NCBI GenBank assembly: GCA_030849075.1
Contig: JASAOO010003564.1
Location: forward strand, 62,001-126,000
DNA: 64,000 nt
Origin: Zelonia costaricensis
Lineage: Eukaryota > Euglenozoa > Kinetoplastea > Trypanosomatida > Trypanosomatidae
Direction: 5' to 3'
Shown piece by piece: positions 49,286 through 60,224 of this stretch. Made by a program: the position numbers and the translations under genes. Every line of letters starts with the position of its first letter. Position 1 is the stretch's first letter. The notes under the pieces are model-generated. The model had not been told where the DNA came from. It saw only the letters and a list, made by a program, of their open reading frames with translations, and did no database searches.

Positions 49286-52200
49286 ATGTCACTGCCTGCC
49301 GCTGTCAATCTGCTGCGGCGGCTCTACTGCACCCCTGACAACGAACAGCGAAGGGTGTGCACGCTGGAGCTGCTCAGCTGGGAGAAGTCGCTGCGTGCCG
49401 CGGACGCCGTGCAGGTCGGCGTTGGTCTTCTCAAGACGTCGAGCGAAGGCGTCGCGGTGCAGGCATATGGCGCCGTCCTTCTCCGCCACGCGCTGCACGC
49501 GCGCCTCATCACGCCGGCGCAGCTTCCCTTCATGGACCTTCTCACGTGGTACTGCAATGAGCCCACCCTTGGCTCACTGCTATGCGCCGACTTGATGGAG
49601 CTGCTGGTTGAGTGCCTCATCTACTCCGACGAGCGCGTCATGGACCTCGTGCTAGAGTCGCTGTGCACCGGCACCGAGACACAGCCGCGGCGGATGCTGC
49701 TGCTGAGCGAGGTCACGAGCGCTCTGCTCAACCCCAGCTTCGATCGTGTGCCACGTGAATTCATCGGAAGGCTCAAGCGCAACGTGCTCAAGCACGGCGG
49801 CAAAGTGCTTGGTGCGGCTACGCTGGCACTCTACACGTACTACATGGCCGCCGGGGGTGAGAGCTCCACGTCACTGGCAGACAACACGGAGGCGTGCGTC
49901 GAGGCGGCACTCAGCCTCATCGCCGTTACGGCCCCGCAGGTGCCCTTCACGGTGTGGCAGGAGCACAATCTTGCCGCGACGATGGAAGTTCTGCTCCGCT
50001 GGGCCCCGGCGCAGCGCCAAGTCCTGACGTGTGCCACAGGCCTGCTGCGCGCGTACTCCGCCGGGGACGCCAACAAGGCGGCGGTGCTGCGCGTACTGCT
50101 CACCATCGTGTTGCGCAAGATCCCGACGCTCGTGACCACGCGCGACATTGGCGCGCTAGACGACCTGCTGAGCTTGGCGCTAGAGCTGCCCAAGGAGTTT
50201 GTGCAGCACGAGGAGCTGCTGCTGATGCAGTGCCTCATGACTGTCTTTGCGGTGCCGAGTATTCTGTTTGCGCAGGAGGTGGTCCAGCTCATGGAGCACG
50301 CGAGTGAGGCGACGCTGCGGCAGCTGGACGCGATCGCGGTGTACGGCGGCCTCCGGCAGCTGCTACCCAAGAACCTCTGCCACCCATCGCGCGGCCGCAA
50401 CGCGGAGGGAGTGGAGCTGTCGCGCGAGCAGTTCGGCTTTGATCAGCAGTTCGACGAGGTGTTTGCCGACTTCCGCCGCGGCGCCAGCAAACTCCTGACG
50501 CAGCTGGCGCGTCTCTTCCCAGATCACACAAACCAGTACGTGCTGAGCATTCTCGGCGACCTGCCCGATCCCCGCGGCACACCGGAGGACCCCCGCACGC
50601 GCGGTCGCTTTGTGCAGCAGAGCAGCGCGACCTTTGTCACCTGGGAGGTGACACAGTTCATGATGGAGTGTCTGTCAGCTGCTTTCCAGCTCTCCTCCGT
50701 CGGCCTCGACGCCTGTGTGTCGACCTTGCTGGCACACGAGCCTTCAGACGCGGTGTTGCGCCCGGTCTTCTTCAACATGGTGTCCTACTTCTGGAAAGCA
50801 CGAGACAGTGACAGCTTGAACGTGTGGGAAGGCACCATCGGGATTCTCCTCAACTGCGTCAACGACGAGAAGATGCGGTTTTCCGAAGACATCGACGTCT
50901 TGGCGGCGCGGCGCCGCGGTCACACTCTCCTGGTGCAAATCTGCGTGGAGCACAGCTCACACTTCCTGGCGCGCATTCCGTCGCTGATCAAGCAGCTGGA
51001 GCCGATGCTGGTGCGGTCCACCGGGGCGGAGCGCTCCCTTCTCTACGAGTCACTCATCGCCCTCACGGCCAAGATGCCGCCGAGCGAGTCGGACACCTAC
51101 CTGCAGACGATTGTAAACCCCCTCGGTAACATGCTGGCCACGTCGCCGGCTCTGACGAACCAGAATTCCTTCAACCAGGTCATGTGCGGCGCCACACCCG
51201 ACGACCGCGACGCGCGCGGCGTCCTGCAGGGCTGCCTCAACACCGTCGCTGCGGTCTTCCGGCGCTGCCAGATGACGCCGTACGTTGTCGAGAAGGCGAC
51301 GCAGCTTTTCCCGATAATTGGCCAGCTCCTTCTCTTCATCCACAGCATGCAGCCCAAGGACCTGCCGGCCGAGTACCGCGGCATCATGGAGCAGGGCGCG
51401 AGCGAGCGGGATCTGTTTCTGCCCGGCAACACACGCAAGAGCGAAGCGCACCTTGTCAGCGCCGTCCGCAGCGCGCGCGCGACCCTGATGAACGTGCGCG
51501 TCGCCATGTACCAGGTGTTCGGGGCGCTAGCCCCCATTATGCCGGCGGAGCGCTTCGGCGAAGTCATCACAGCCCTCACGACCAGCACACAGATCCCGAC
51601 GCACGTGACGCGCTCGCTGACGGAGCGGTGCCTGCTGCCGATCGGCAAGGAGCACCCGACCTTGCTCATCTACATCTTCCAGCTGCTGCACCGCTTCTTT
51701 TCACAGCGGAAGGAGCAGGTGCGTCGCCAGCTCGTCGCTGAGACGAGCACGCGTGCTGTCAATAACGACGTGGCAGAGTCGAAGCAGTGGCTGTATTACG
51801 CCAAGGACGTGGTAACCTTCATGCGGAGTCACGTGCTGGATAGTCAGGCCTGGAAGCGTGACAAGACGGTCCTCATCGCCACGGCGGAGGTGGGCATGGC
51901 CATCTTCGAGAGCGGCGCCGACAACCGCACAGCGGAGCGCTTTCTCCTCTCTCTCGTCAACCTCTCTCCCGACCCGGCCGTCACAGCAGACGTGGAGGCT
52001 GCGCTGTCGGAGGTGCGCGTCGTCGTGTACGCGCGGCTCATTTCTTACGTGACGCAGTCCTCGTTGACGGAGCTGCCGCCCAGCGAGCGCGAGAACGTCG
52101 CCCACGCCGTCAGCGAGCCGTACGTGCGTCTCTTCCCAAACCTTGCCCCGGCCTTGACCATGGCTGGCCTTGGCGCGGAGCAGCTAGAGACACTCAACGC

Positions 52201-52303
52201 GCACCTGCTCATCGTGGCCAACATTGCAGGGCAGCGTCGAAAAGTGAAGGAGTTTCTGCTGAATCTGGCAAAGGAAAACCACGCGCAGTCTGGCCGCGTG
52301 TGA
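49286..52303 (+). CDS. Exportin-5-like karyopherin
   Basis: 1005 residues, all-helical HEAT-type solenoid, shorter than human exportin-5 (about 1200). Exportin-5 moves double-stranded RNA such as pre-miRNA, and some tRNA and protein cargo, out of the nucleus with Ran-GTP. Matching order of landmarks: an importin-beta-like N-terminus with LRHAL (about 65-70), then FGFDQQFDEVFADFRRGASKLL (about 381-402, like the FDSDEDFNAFFNSSRAQQ block), FVTWEVTQFMMECL (about 450-463, like FVQWEAMTLFLE), and ARRRGHTLLVQICVEHSSHFL (about 541, like VRRHACSSIIKMC). RNA cargo is known family behaviour, not visible here. Exportin-T is an alternative, but these blocks favour exportin-5. Confidence 0.8.
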   Translation: MSLPAAVNLLRRLYCTPDNEQRRVCTLELLSWEKSLRAADAVQVGVGLLKTSSEGVAVQAYGAVLLRHALHARLITPAQLPFMDLLTWYCNEPTLGSLLCADLMELLVECLIYSDERVMDLVLESLCTGTETQPRRMLLLSEVTSALLNPSFDRVPREFIGRLKRNVLKHGGKVLGAATLALYTYYMAAGGESSTSLADNTEACVEAALSLIAVTAPQVPFTVWQEHNLAATMEVLLRWAPAQRQVLTCATGLLRAYSAGDANKAAVLRVLLTIVLRKIPTLVTTRDIGALDDLLSLALELPKEFVQHEELLLMQCLMTVFAVPSILFAQEVVQLMEHASEATLRQLDAIAVYGGLRQLLPKNLCHPSRGRNAEGVELSREQFGFDQQFDEVFADFRRGASKLLTQLARLFPDHTNQYVLSILGDLPDPRGTPEDPRTRGRFVQQSSATFVTWEVTQFMMECLSAAFQLSSVGLDACVSTLLAHEPSDAVLRPVFFNMVSYFWKARDSDSLNVWEGTIGILLNCVNDEKMRFSEDIDVLAARRRGHTLLVQICVEHSSHFLARIPSLIKQLEPMLVRSTGAERSLLYESLIALTAKMPPSESDTYLQTIVNPLGNMLATSPALTNQNSFNQVMCGATPDDRDARGVLQGCLNTVAAVFRRCQMTPYVVEKATQLFPIIGQLLLFIHSMQPKDLPAEYRGIMEQGASERDLFLPGNTRKSEAHLVSAVRSARATLMNVRVAMYQVFGALAPIMPAERFGEVITALTTSTQIPTHVTRSLTERCLLPIGKEHPTLLIYIFQLLHRFFSQRKEQVRRQLVAETSTRAVNNDVAESKQWLYYAKDVVTFMRSHVLDSQAWKRDKTVLIATAEVGMAIFESGADNRTAERFLLSLVNLSPDPAVTADVEAALSEVRVVVYARLISYVTQSSLTELPPSERENVAHAVSEPYVRLFPNLAPALTMAGLGAEQLETLNAHLLIVANIAGQRRKVKEFLLNLAKENHAQSGRV

Positions 52304-53429
52304 GCTGATTGTGATTCTGGTGCATGGCTGGGGAATGAGCGCGCTTTTTCTTTCCCATGCAGTTTCCAACGCTGGCCACAGCACCTGGAAGCGCAGCTCC
52401 GCAAAAAAGAGAAAGCCACCATGCCTGCCCCGAGACCGTTAATGCCCGCGGACGTGAGAGGAACACATGAAAAGACGCACACGGAGAGCGTTCTGCGAGT
52501 AGACTGTTTCGATGAGCCTGTTCAAGTCGGAAAAAGTCTGAGGCGTGGAGCTGCGCTGGAACTCAGAGCAAGAGAGTCAAGCGGCGGTAGCGAAGGCGCT
52601 CGTCTCTTTCTCCCGTCAGGGCCTTGAGTGCTACGGGAGGGGGAGGGGGAAGGGGAAGAGCTCAAGGCTGTCTTGCATTTGTCCTACCCCTGTGCGCTTG
52701 CACCGTGGCCACGCTGCGGGCACCCACGAGCTCACGTCTGCGTTTATTTTGAACGTCAAGGAGAGTGGTGAAGAAAAAAAAGTCGTGTTTCAGAGAAGAT
52801 GGCGGCTGGGAGTACGGGAGGCCAATCGAGTTTGGGGGTGGGCGTTGAGGAAGAGGGATACCTCTCCGCCATCTGCCGCTTGCTTTTTACGCGTCCTGTC
52901 TTGCGGCTCACAACAGCGGCGAAGTGGGGGAGCAAAGCGAAAGACTGTCCTAGATACCTCGCGCTTTTTGTGGCGCATTCCGTCACCCCATCGCCGTCGC
53001 GGCTCTCTAGCTGAGCTGGCCGCTCTGCCACTCGCTTTTCCTTCCACATTTTCTCTCCTGCACCTCCTCTGCGTGAGTCTTCCCCCGTGCGCATACTCAC
53101 ACGTACACACACACACACACACAGCGTCGCCTCGTCGTCGACGCAGGCTGCACGCGCGGGCTCCCACGCCTTCGTTGACTCAAAAGCAGTGTGCATCGTC
53201 ACTGCGAGGGGGACTATCAGGACGACTTGCCAACAGAGACGTCGGGCACATCGCTGCGGGTACTGAGATCACGACGTGCTTGTCAAGTTGCTGTTCAAGC
53301 GCAGTCTCTCCCCTGCTAGCCCTTCTCTGAAGGCGCGAAGGCGGGCTGTTTGGTGGCGTTTCCCACGTTGACACGTTGCAATCGCACGCCCGCGCCCTCG
53401 TGCTTTTTTCTCCGATCTCACGTAGGCAC
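52304..53429. other. Intergenic spacer with CA microsatellite
   Basis: 1.1 kb, no credible CDS. Relatively purine-rich in its first half (about 52620-52860), then C/T-rich with a CA tract at 53105-53122. Confidence 0.65.
53105..53122 (+). repeat. (AC)n microsatellite
   Basis: Nine AC units on the plus strand. Confidence 0.9.
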
Positions 53430-54545
53430 ATGCCTGCTAACACGAAGGCCGCGGCCGCGGCAAAGTGTGACTACTACGGCTATCTGCCGCGGCTAGTCCG
53501 CCACCCCGCGCTGCTGCGAGCAGTGTGCGCCCCCCATGGCGGTGAGGACGCCACAGCGCGGCCGACAGCGCTTCACGCGTCTTTCCAGGAGGGCGGTAGT
53601 GGCTCGCTACCAAGCACGTACTCGCTGTCCAAGCCGCTCACCTACGACATTGCCAAGCTGCCTGCAAAGTCGCGGTCCTCGTTGCGACTTGTCGTCGTAA
53701 GCGACACACATGAGCGGCACCACGAGATGACGCTACCACCAGGAGACGTGTTGATGCACTGTGGTGACATTCTTGAGGGCTTCAATTTCATTCGAGACTC
53801 CAATGCCATGCTGGCCGACTTCGCAGCGTGGTTCAACGACCCAGTGTTGCACCCACACCCCGTCAAACTGATCATAGCTGGCAACCACGACAAGGCGCTG
53901 GCGGCCATGTCGAAGGAGGCGGTGTGCAAGCTGTTCGCCCCGGCCACGTACCTGTGCGAGGACAGCGTCGTGCTGGAGCCGGTGGGCGTGCGCGTCTACG
54001 GCTCCCCCCGCTCCATCTCCAACTCGCGGCTGAGTCCGAACACGGCGTTTCAAGGGAGCAAGGCATGGAGGCCGTTCATGTTTGCCGCGGCGCAAGATGA
54101 GGCAGTGGAGACGGCGACGCCTTTTGCAAGCACCTCGCACGACGGCTCCGCAGCGTTGCGTGTGCGGCTCGAGGGCCCCACGCCAGGCGGCCCCGTCGAC
54201 ATTCTCATGGTGCACCAGAGCCCTGACACACCCAAAAGTCACCACACCGTTGAGGAGCAGCCGATTTGCACCTTTGTCCAGCAGGTCGCGCCGCGCCGTG
54301 TCATGCTGTGCGGTCACCTTCACGGGGCGTACGGCATGCACCGGCTTCCGGCGCCCCTCATCGTGAAGGACTCGTTTCACGTGGAGCGGCGTGACGAGCG
54401 GGGAGAGGGTGCGGAGACGGCGGACAGCTCGGCACCTTTGTCGGAGGAGATTCCATTTCTGCCATGCATCAACGCCGCCATGATGATCAGCGGCTCTGGT
54501 CGCACAGTCCTTCTGTCCCCGAGCGTGATCGACCTCGAACTGTGA
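53430..54545 (+). CDS. MPPED-type calcineurin-like metallophosphoesterase
   Basis: 371 residues. The metal-binding motifs come in family order: VSDTH (D-x-H, about 91-95), HCGDI, GNHDKAL, ILMVHQSPDT (His ligand) and GHLHGAYGM (G-H-x-H). The spacing and short first loop resemble the MPPED1/MPPED2 (239AB) group. The His pair in GHLH is intact, whereas vertebrate MPPED2 has lost one His and has weak activity, so this enzyme is probably active. The natural substrate is unknown; family members cleave phosphodiesters including 2',3'-cyclic nucleotides. The N-terminal ~80 residues are an extension with no signal peptide. A likely splice AG lies only 4 bases before the ATG (53424-53425), so a longer leader or a downstream start is possible. 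Confidence 0.9.
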   Translation: MPANTKAAAAAKCDYYGYLPRLVRHPALLRAVCAPHGGEDATARPTALHASFQEGGSGSLPSTYSLSKPLTYDIAKLPAKSRSSLRLVVVSDTHERHHEMTLPPGDVLMHCGDILEGFNFIRDSNAMLADFAAWFNDPVLHPHPVKLIIAGNHDKALAAMSKEAVCKLFAPATYLCEDSVVLEPVGVRVYGSPRSISNSRLSPNTAFQGSKAWRPFMFAAAQDEAVETATPFASTSHDGSAALRVRLEGPTPGGPVDILMVHQSPDTPKSHHTVEEQPICTFVQQVAPRRVMLCGHLHGAYGMHRLPAPLIVKDSFHVERRDERGEGAETADSSAPLSEEIPFLPCINAAMMISGSGRTVLLSPSVIDLEL

Positions 54546-54856
54546 GCGGTCGCGCTGCTGCCACTGCCACGGCGGTTCAAGCAGTGCAGCTTCCAAAGCG
54601 CCCGTCGCACACGTTGCAACGCGCGCCAGCATCCGCGACGGGCGGAGACGCCCACAGAAGGCCTCACTTTGACGCCGGGCGGCGTGTGCATCTTTCTCCC
54701 GCTGTCGCCCTGGAGCAGTTATACGCGGCTCGTTGGCGCGACAACACTTGTGGCGCACCATGTTTTCGAAGCTGTCGTGCAGGGCGGAAAGTGGCAAACC
54801 ACACAAGGGAAACAGGTAGAAGAAATCTCCAGCTGGTGAGCTCACATGAAGCGGGG

Positions 54857-54857
54857 C

Positions 54858-54889
<32 letters not shown>
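54857..54889 (+). repeat. (CA)n microsatellite
   Basis: About 13 CA units followed by an interrupted tail. Confidence 0.95.
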
Positions 54890-55271
54890 GTGTCACGCTG
54901 TCTGGCGTCGCTCTTGCCCGCTCGCACGACGGGCAAGTCCTGTTTCACGATCCTCCCCCGCCCCGTAGCGGCCAGAGCGTGAGTGCGTTGCTTCGCCTTT
55001 TCCCTCCGCCTCCGTCTCCACAGCCCATGTTATGCTACATCACTCCTCGCCTCCTGCACCATCCCGACCCCCCTCCCCCCTCTCACTTCTCGTACCCTTG
55101 ACGTCGAAAAACTGCCCGCTGCACGGACACAGCAAGAATACTCAGAGAACATACCAGCTAACCATTTAACAATTACCTCTTCCTCTCCCCCTTGTCACGA
55201 CCTCCACTGTCTTTCCTTCACCCTCCCTCTCGTAGCCTCCCTCTCCTCCCCTTCTCGGCGCCCACCCTCCT

Positions 55272-55303
55272 CACCTCGTTTTCTTTTCTTGTGTTGCCTG
55301 CAG
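55272..55303 (+). promoter_or_regulatory. Polypyrimidine tract and trans-splice acceptor, PDH E2
   Basis: T/C tract at about 55272-55299 followed by CAG, with the AG at 55302-55303. The ATG lies 25 bases downstream at 55328. Strong canonical acceptor. Confidence 0.65.
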
Positions 55304-55327
55304 CTCTCCCGACCGCACACAGTCGCC

Positions 55328-56758
55328 ATGTTCCGCTACCGTGCTGTGCCGAAGCTGGCCGCGACGGCCGCCCTGCGTTTCCTGACGATCACCCCGATCC
55401 CGATGCCGGCGCTCTCGCCGACGATGGAGAAGGGCAAGATCACGGAGTGGTGCAAGCAGCCCGGCGACGCGGTTGCCTCCGGCGACACCTTCTGCAAGGT
55501 CGAGACGGACAAGGCCGTTGTGTCGTACGATAATGCGACGGAGGAGGGCTTCTTTGCCCGCGCGGTGGTTCCTCTTGGTGAGGAGCTGATGGTCGGCCAG
55601 ACCGTGTGCCTCCTCGTGGACGAGAAGGAGGGCGTCAACTCCGACGAGGTCAAGAACTGGAAGCCGGAGGGTGAGGATGCGCCGGCCGCCGCTGCCCCCG
55701 AGTCCGATGCCCCCGCTGCTGCTGCTGCTCCGGCTGCTGCGGCCCCTGCCGCGCCTGCTGCCGCGGGCTCCGGCGACCGCGTGAAGGCCTCTCCGTACGC
55801 GCGCAAGGTGGCGGCCGAGAAGAACGTGTCGCTGAGCGGCATCAAGGGCACTGGCGGCGGTGTGGGCCGCATCACTTCCAAGGACGTTGCGGCGGCTGTT
55901 GCGGGCGGCTCGGCTGGCTCTGCCGCGCCCGCGGCTGCGGCGCCGGCCAAGGCTGCGGCCCCGGCTGCGGCCAAGGCTGCTGCCCCGAAGCCCAAGGCGG
56001 CCCCGGCGGCCGCGGCCCCGGCCAAGGGCACCCCGCCGGCGAACCCGAACTTTACGGACATCCCGCTGACGACGATGCGCACGGTCATCGCGAAGCGCCT
56101 GCACCAGTCCAAGAACCTCGACATCCCGCACTACTACCTCTTCGACGACTGCCGCGTTGACAACATGATGGCTCTGATCAAGCAGCTCAACGCCAAGGGC
56201 AACGGCGAGTACAAGATCACCGTGAACGACTACATCATCAAGGCGGTGGCGCGCGCCAACACGCTCGTGCCGGAGGTGAACTCGTCCTGGCAGGGTGACT
56301 TCATTCGCCAGTACGCCACCGTCGACGTGTCCGTGGCTGTGGCGACGCCGACCGGCCTGATCACGCCGATCATCCGGAACGCGCAGGCGAAGGGTCTTGT
56401 CGAGATTTCGAAGGAGATGAAGGCGCTGGCCAAGAAGGCGCGCGAGGGCACGCTGCAGCCCAACGAGTTCCAGGGCGGCACGTGCTCTGTGTCGAACCTC
56501 GGCGCGACCGGCATTCCCGGCTTCACGGCGATCATCAACCCCCCGCAGGCCATGATCCTCGCCATCGGCTCCTCCAAGCCGCGCGCCGAGATCGTGAAGA
56601 ACGAGGAGACGGGCGAGTTCGAGATGACTGGCAAGGTGGAGAGCGTCGTCAACTTCGCCGCCTCCTTCGACCACCGCATTGTCGATGGCGCGCTCGGCGC
56701 AAAGTGGTTCCAGGGCTTCCACGACGCGATGGAGAACCCGCTCTCGCTCCTGCTGTGA
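55328..56758 (+). CDS. Dihydrolipoamide acetyltransferase, E2 of pyruvate dehydrogenase
   Basis: 476 residues. E2 moves the acetyl group from lipoate to CoA and forms the core of the mitochondrial PDH complex. Residues 1-18 (MFRYRAVPKLAATAALRF) are a short presequence. One lipoyl domain spans about 20-98, with lipoyl-Lys K62 in ETDKAVV. It is followed by an Ala/Pro-rich linker, a peripheral-subunit binding domain at about 150-192 (VKASPYARKVAAEKNV...GRITSKDV), a second Ala/Pro/Lys-rich linker, and the catalytic domain from about 245. The active-site motif is DHRIVDG with H449 and D453. Only one lipoyl domain is present, as in many protists and bacteria, versus two in mammals. The acetyltransferase start IPMPALSPTMEKG favours PDH over oxoglutarate or branched-chain E2. 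Codon use is strongly biased, suggesting high expression. Confidence 0.96.
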   Translation: MFRYRAVPKLAATAALRFLTITPIPMPALSPTMEKGKITEWCKQPGDAVASGDTFCKVETDKAVVSYDNATEEGFFARAVVPLGEELMVGQTVCLLVDEKEGVNSDEVKNWKPEGEDAPAAAAPESDAPAAAAAPAAAAPAAPAAAGSGDRVKASPYARKVAAEKNVSLSGIKGTGGGVGRITSKDVAAAVAGGSAGSAAPAAAAPAKAAAPAAAKAAAPKPKAAPAAAAPAKGTPPANPNFTDIPLTTMRTVIAKRLHQSKNLDIPHYYLFDDCRVDNMMALIKQLNAKGNGEYKITVNDYIIKAVARANTLVPEVNSSWQGDFIRQYATVDVSVAVATPTGLITPIIRNAQAKGLVEISKEMKALAKKAREGTLQPNEFQGGTCSVSNLGATGIPGFTAIINPPQAMILAIGSSKPRAEIVKNEETGEFEMTGKVESVVNFAASFDHRIVDGALGAKWFQGFHDAMENPLSLLL

Positions 56759-58692
56759 GAGCGTGCGCCGTCACAAGCGCAGCTGCGTCGCGGGGAGGGG
56801 GGGAGAGAGACGGATGTGAGAGGGGAGCATGTGGACGACTGAAGGGAGAGAGGAGGCGAGAAGCATCGCTAGGGGAATGCGGGGTACGCGGCTCCGAGTT
56901 GCGCAAAGATGCAGTCCGCAACTGTGAGGATGTGGCCTTGGAGGTTCATGGGAGAGGGCGGGAGCCGCAGGCTCATGTATCAGGTCGGTTGCCCCAAGCG
57001 CGTTGCGTCGATGATAGTCGCCTCTGCTCTTCTGTCGTCGACCCCACTCGTTACATCTTCTTTGCATTCGGTGCCTCGTCAGTGGCACGGTCGAGTGCGC
57101 GTCAGAACTAGGCTGGGCACACGGTGCTCTCCTCTCCTGCGCTCTCGGCTCGACGCCGCTGTGACGACCGTGCGCTCATCAGCGTCTCCCTCCTCCGCGT
57201 CCTCAATCGCTCAGCAACCGCACGCAGTGTGCCCAGCCTCAATTGCCTATTTCGAGCTTGATGTTGCGCAGACACGCGTACTCGCCGGGTGGTGAGTTTT
57301 TCCTCGATGCCACATCGCACGTCCTTTTCTCTGCATTTGTGCGTGCGTGAGCGTACCTCTGCATGCTTGGCAATGACGGAAGGCACGCGGAGTAGAACTC
57401 CACCTCTCTGTGATGGTTGGTGGTGTGCGGCGGCAGCAGCAACAACAACAAAAAGCAGCAGCAGCAGCCAAGCACGTGAACACGGAAGATGTAAAGCAAC
57501 CGAGAGCGGAACCGCCGCATCGACGCGCGTGGACAGCGCAACCCCACGGGCCCGAGAAGCAGAACAGCAAATGGCGAGTCCAGGTCGCCCTTCTCCTCCA
57601 TCGCCCCCGCCAACGCGCCCCTCCGAGAGCGCGTTGCACACCGCGCAGCATCCGTTTCCCGCGGCCGCCTCCTCCTCCCTGTGCCTATTCCCGTGCCCCC
57701 CTTTTCTCTTGCGAGGGCTGATTCGACTGCGTCGACAAAAGCGTGCGCGCGACACGGCCAGCATGGCCGAGAGAGGTGCGAGGACGGGTGGCCAGCAGAG
57801 GAGGCTGTTGACGCTGGAGGGGCGATGCCGAAGAGGGCCGGATGAGCTGCACAAAGCGCCTTCCGTCAGTGTGCATCGACGCGCACTGGCTGCGATGCCA
57901 ACTTTTCTTTCTTTTACATGCCCCTTTCTGCGTGCCTGCGTGCCTGTGTGTGTGTCTGCGTGTGTGAGCCTGCGAGACGTGCCCGTGCCGTACTCAAAAG
58001 AGCTGATGTGGCTCCTTCTCTTTTCTTCTCGCTTTACCGACACCCCCACTTTTTCGCGCCGTCGCTTCATTTTCTGCGTGAGTCATCTCCCCACCCCTTC
58101 GTTGATTCTCTTGCACCGGTGCGCGTGTGCTTCTTGTGTTGCAACGGCGGCGGCTATCGAGGGGCAGCGCTGGCGGTGGTGGTGGGCGAGGATTGGGGCT
58201 TGTGCGCTCTCCGCCTCACGTCTTCCAGCCCCGCTTGCGACCCAACTTTTTCCTCTCTGCCCTGGCGCAGAGAAGCACGTGCACGCATTGCGGGAAAAGC
58301 CGAGAAAGAGAGTAGGCCTAACGCACCACCTTCCTTCTACCGTTGTGCTCGCGGAGCTGTTGTTGAGTACCCTTGTTTGTTTTTTTCCTTTCCCTCTCCT
58401 TTTTATTGTGTCTTTTGTGTCTCCTCCGTTGACTTGGTTCTCAGCTGGCAAGTTCCGGTTTCAGCGGTCATATTGCTGCACCACTACCACCAGCACCGCC
58501 GTCTCTGCCGGCAAGCGCACGCGCGCGAGTACTCCGCTCTTAGAGCGCCGTGGCCCCTCTTTTTTTTCTCCTGTCGTCCCGTGCTCGTGTCTGACGGTGC
58601 GTGTGCGTGCGTGGTGCATGTGCGTGCTCTGATATTGCCCGTGGTTGTTTCTTTGTCTGTTTGCCCTGAGCGTAGGCGCCTGTGTTTGAGTC

Positions 58693-58721
58693 CCTGTGTG
58701 TGTGTGTGTGTGTGTGTGTGT
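58693..58721 (+). repeat. (TG)n microsatellite
   Basis: About 14 TG units on the plus strand. Confidence 0.95.
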
Positions 58722-59235
58722 TGACGTAATGGCGCGTCTCTGTCCGACTCCTTCCTGCCATCTTCCTCCGCTTGTACCCTCACGCGCAGGCGTGTGAGCA
58801 TAAAAAAAACAAGGAGGTATCGTTTTCGTAGCTGATGGGTGGAACAAAAAACAAAGAGATAAAGAGCGAGACACAACTACAAATCAAGCAGCAAAGAAAA
58901 ACAAAACTAAGCGACAGGAAAAAGAACGTTCTGCGGCATCGCCGTCACCCATCTCTCCACGCACACACAGGCCACGTGTTGCGCTCCGGCGCGACAGTGA
59001 AGAGCTGCAGCCACAAAGTGTGGAGGGGAGGAAGTACGCCCCACGCGCACTTGCGCACACGCACCAACACACATGCACACAGGAGCCCACTGCGAGGAGG
59101 ATCGGGAAGCCCCCCCCCCCTCGTAGTAACTGCAGCGTTTCCGCGTTGGGGACAGCTCAACGGCGCCCGCAGCTAGTCGCAATTCAGTAAGACAGCGATC
59201 GGAGTGCTGCATGAATGCGCTGTGCGCAGCGTGTT

Positions 59236-59257
59236 AGTGTGTGTGTGTGTGTGTGTG
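59236..59257 (+). repeat. (GT)n microsatellite
   Basis: About 11 GT units on the plus strand. Confidence 0.9.
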
Positions 59258-60222
59258 CCTTCAGATGCGCTCGCAGCGGGGAGCACGACTGCTCTCACTC
59301 TTTGCCACGGCGGTCCTGCAGTAGAGACTCGTACAGAGGCAGGGGCGAGCGTGCGGCTCAAAGGCACGAAGCGCCACACGCGACTAGCGAGGGGAAGGAG
59401 TCATTCGTACCGTTGCGCTGGTGGACGCTGTCCCTGCATGAAGCTCAAGTGCCGTCGCTTGCCGCGCGTACGTCTTTGCTGCCTCTATAGATCGAGAACC
59501 GACGCGACGCGCACGTCTGTGATTTCTCACGCCTCGCTTTCTGTTTTGCGTGCGCTTCTCTGGTTCACCGCTGCACCCTACCAACTCCTTCTTCTCGCAC
59601 ACGTCTGCACACACGCCCACTTCGTCGTGAACACACCCATGGCCACAGTACAGGGACTCAAGACGCCTCCCTGCCGGCCAGCGCCTGCGCACCGCTCTCA
59701 CCGGGGGCGTGCACGCGACAGTTCAACTGCCTCAACCACTCCGGCGCTGCTTGCGCCCTCTCCACCTTATTATTGCCCCCGCATTGAACTCACGCCTTTT
59801 TCGGTGCACACCTCAGTGCACGTGTCTACGTCTGTGCGCGCGTGTGTGGGCCCACAGTATTGCGAGTCCACGTGCCAGAGAGTAGCGCAGTGCGGCACCC
59901 ACTTACCCCTGCAAAAAAGAGGTGCATTTGCTCCCCTCTTTGCCGGTGCTGGTGCTGCTACTTCGCCTCCACTCGGACAGTCCGATCTCGGTTTCTATGT
60001 ATGCAGCGACACCTGCACGGCTTTCTTCTTCGCGTCACCAACGGCGTAGCGGCTCTTGCGACTTCACGAGCGCGGCTCCTTTTTTTCCTTTCAGCCAGTC
60101 TACTCTCCTTCCCTCTTGCGAGAAACACAGAAGGGCAAGAGACGCGACGGCCCACGAACGAGATTCAGGGGACTTATACATCGTCCCCCTTTACTCGTGT
60201 TTACTATACACCCTCCACGTCT

Positions 60223-60224
60223 AG
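60223..60224 (+). promoter_or_regulatory. Predicted trans-splice acceptor AG, TIP30-like gene
   Basis: AG after T/C-rich sequence at about 60180-60220, 37 bases before the ATG at 60262. Confidence 0.45.

Larger units (their letters stand above)
54546..55327. other. Intergenic spacer with CA microsatellite
   Basis: 782 bases, no CDS. CA tract at about 54857-54889, then a long T/C-rich stretch leading to the E2 acceptor. Confidence 0.75.

Noticed and set aside
54983..55327. Longer reading of PDH E2 from an upstream start codon
   Set aside because: It crosses the polypyrimidine tract and CAG acceptor at 55302-55303; the ATG at 55328 gives a normal presequence.
55271..56722. 483-codon minus-strand ORF opposite PDH E2
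   Set aside because: Antisense shadow of a highly codon-biased gene; Arg/His/Gly-rich translation.
57289..58632. 447-codon plus-strand ORF after PDH E2
   Set aside because: Crosses repeats and T/C tracts; Cys/Phe/Leu/Ser-rich translation that changes character along its length.
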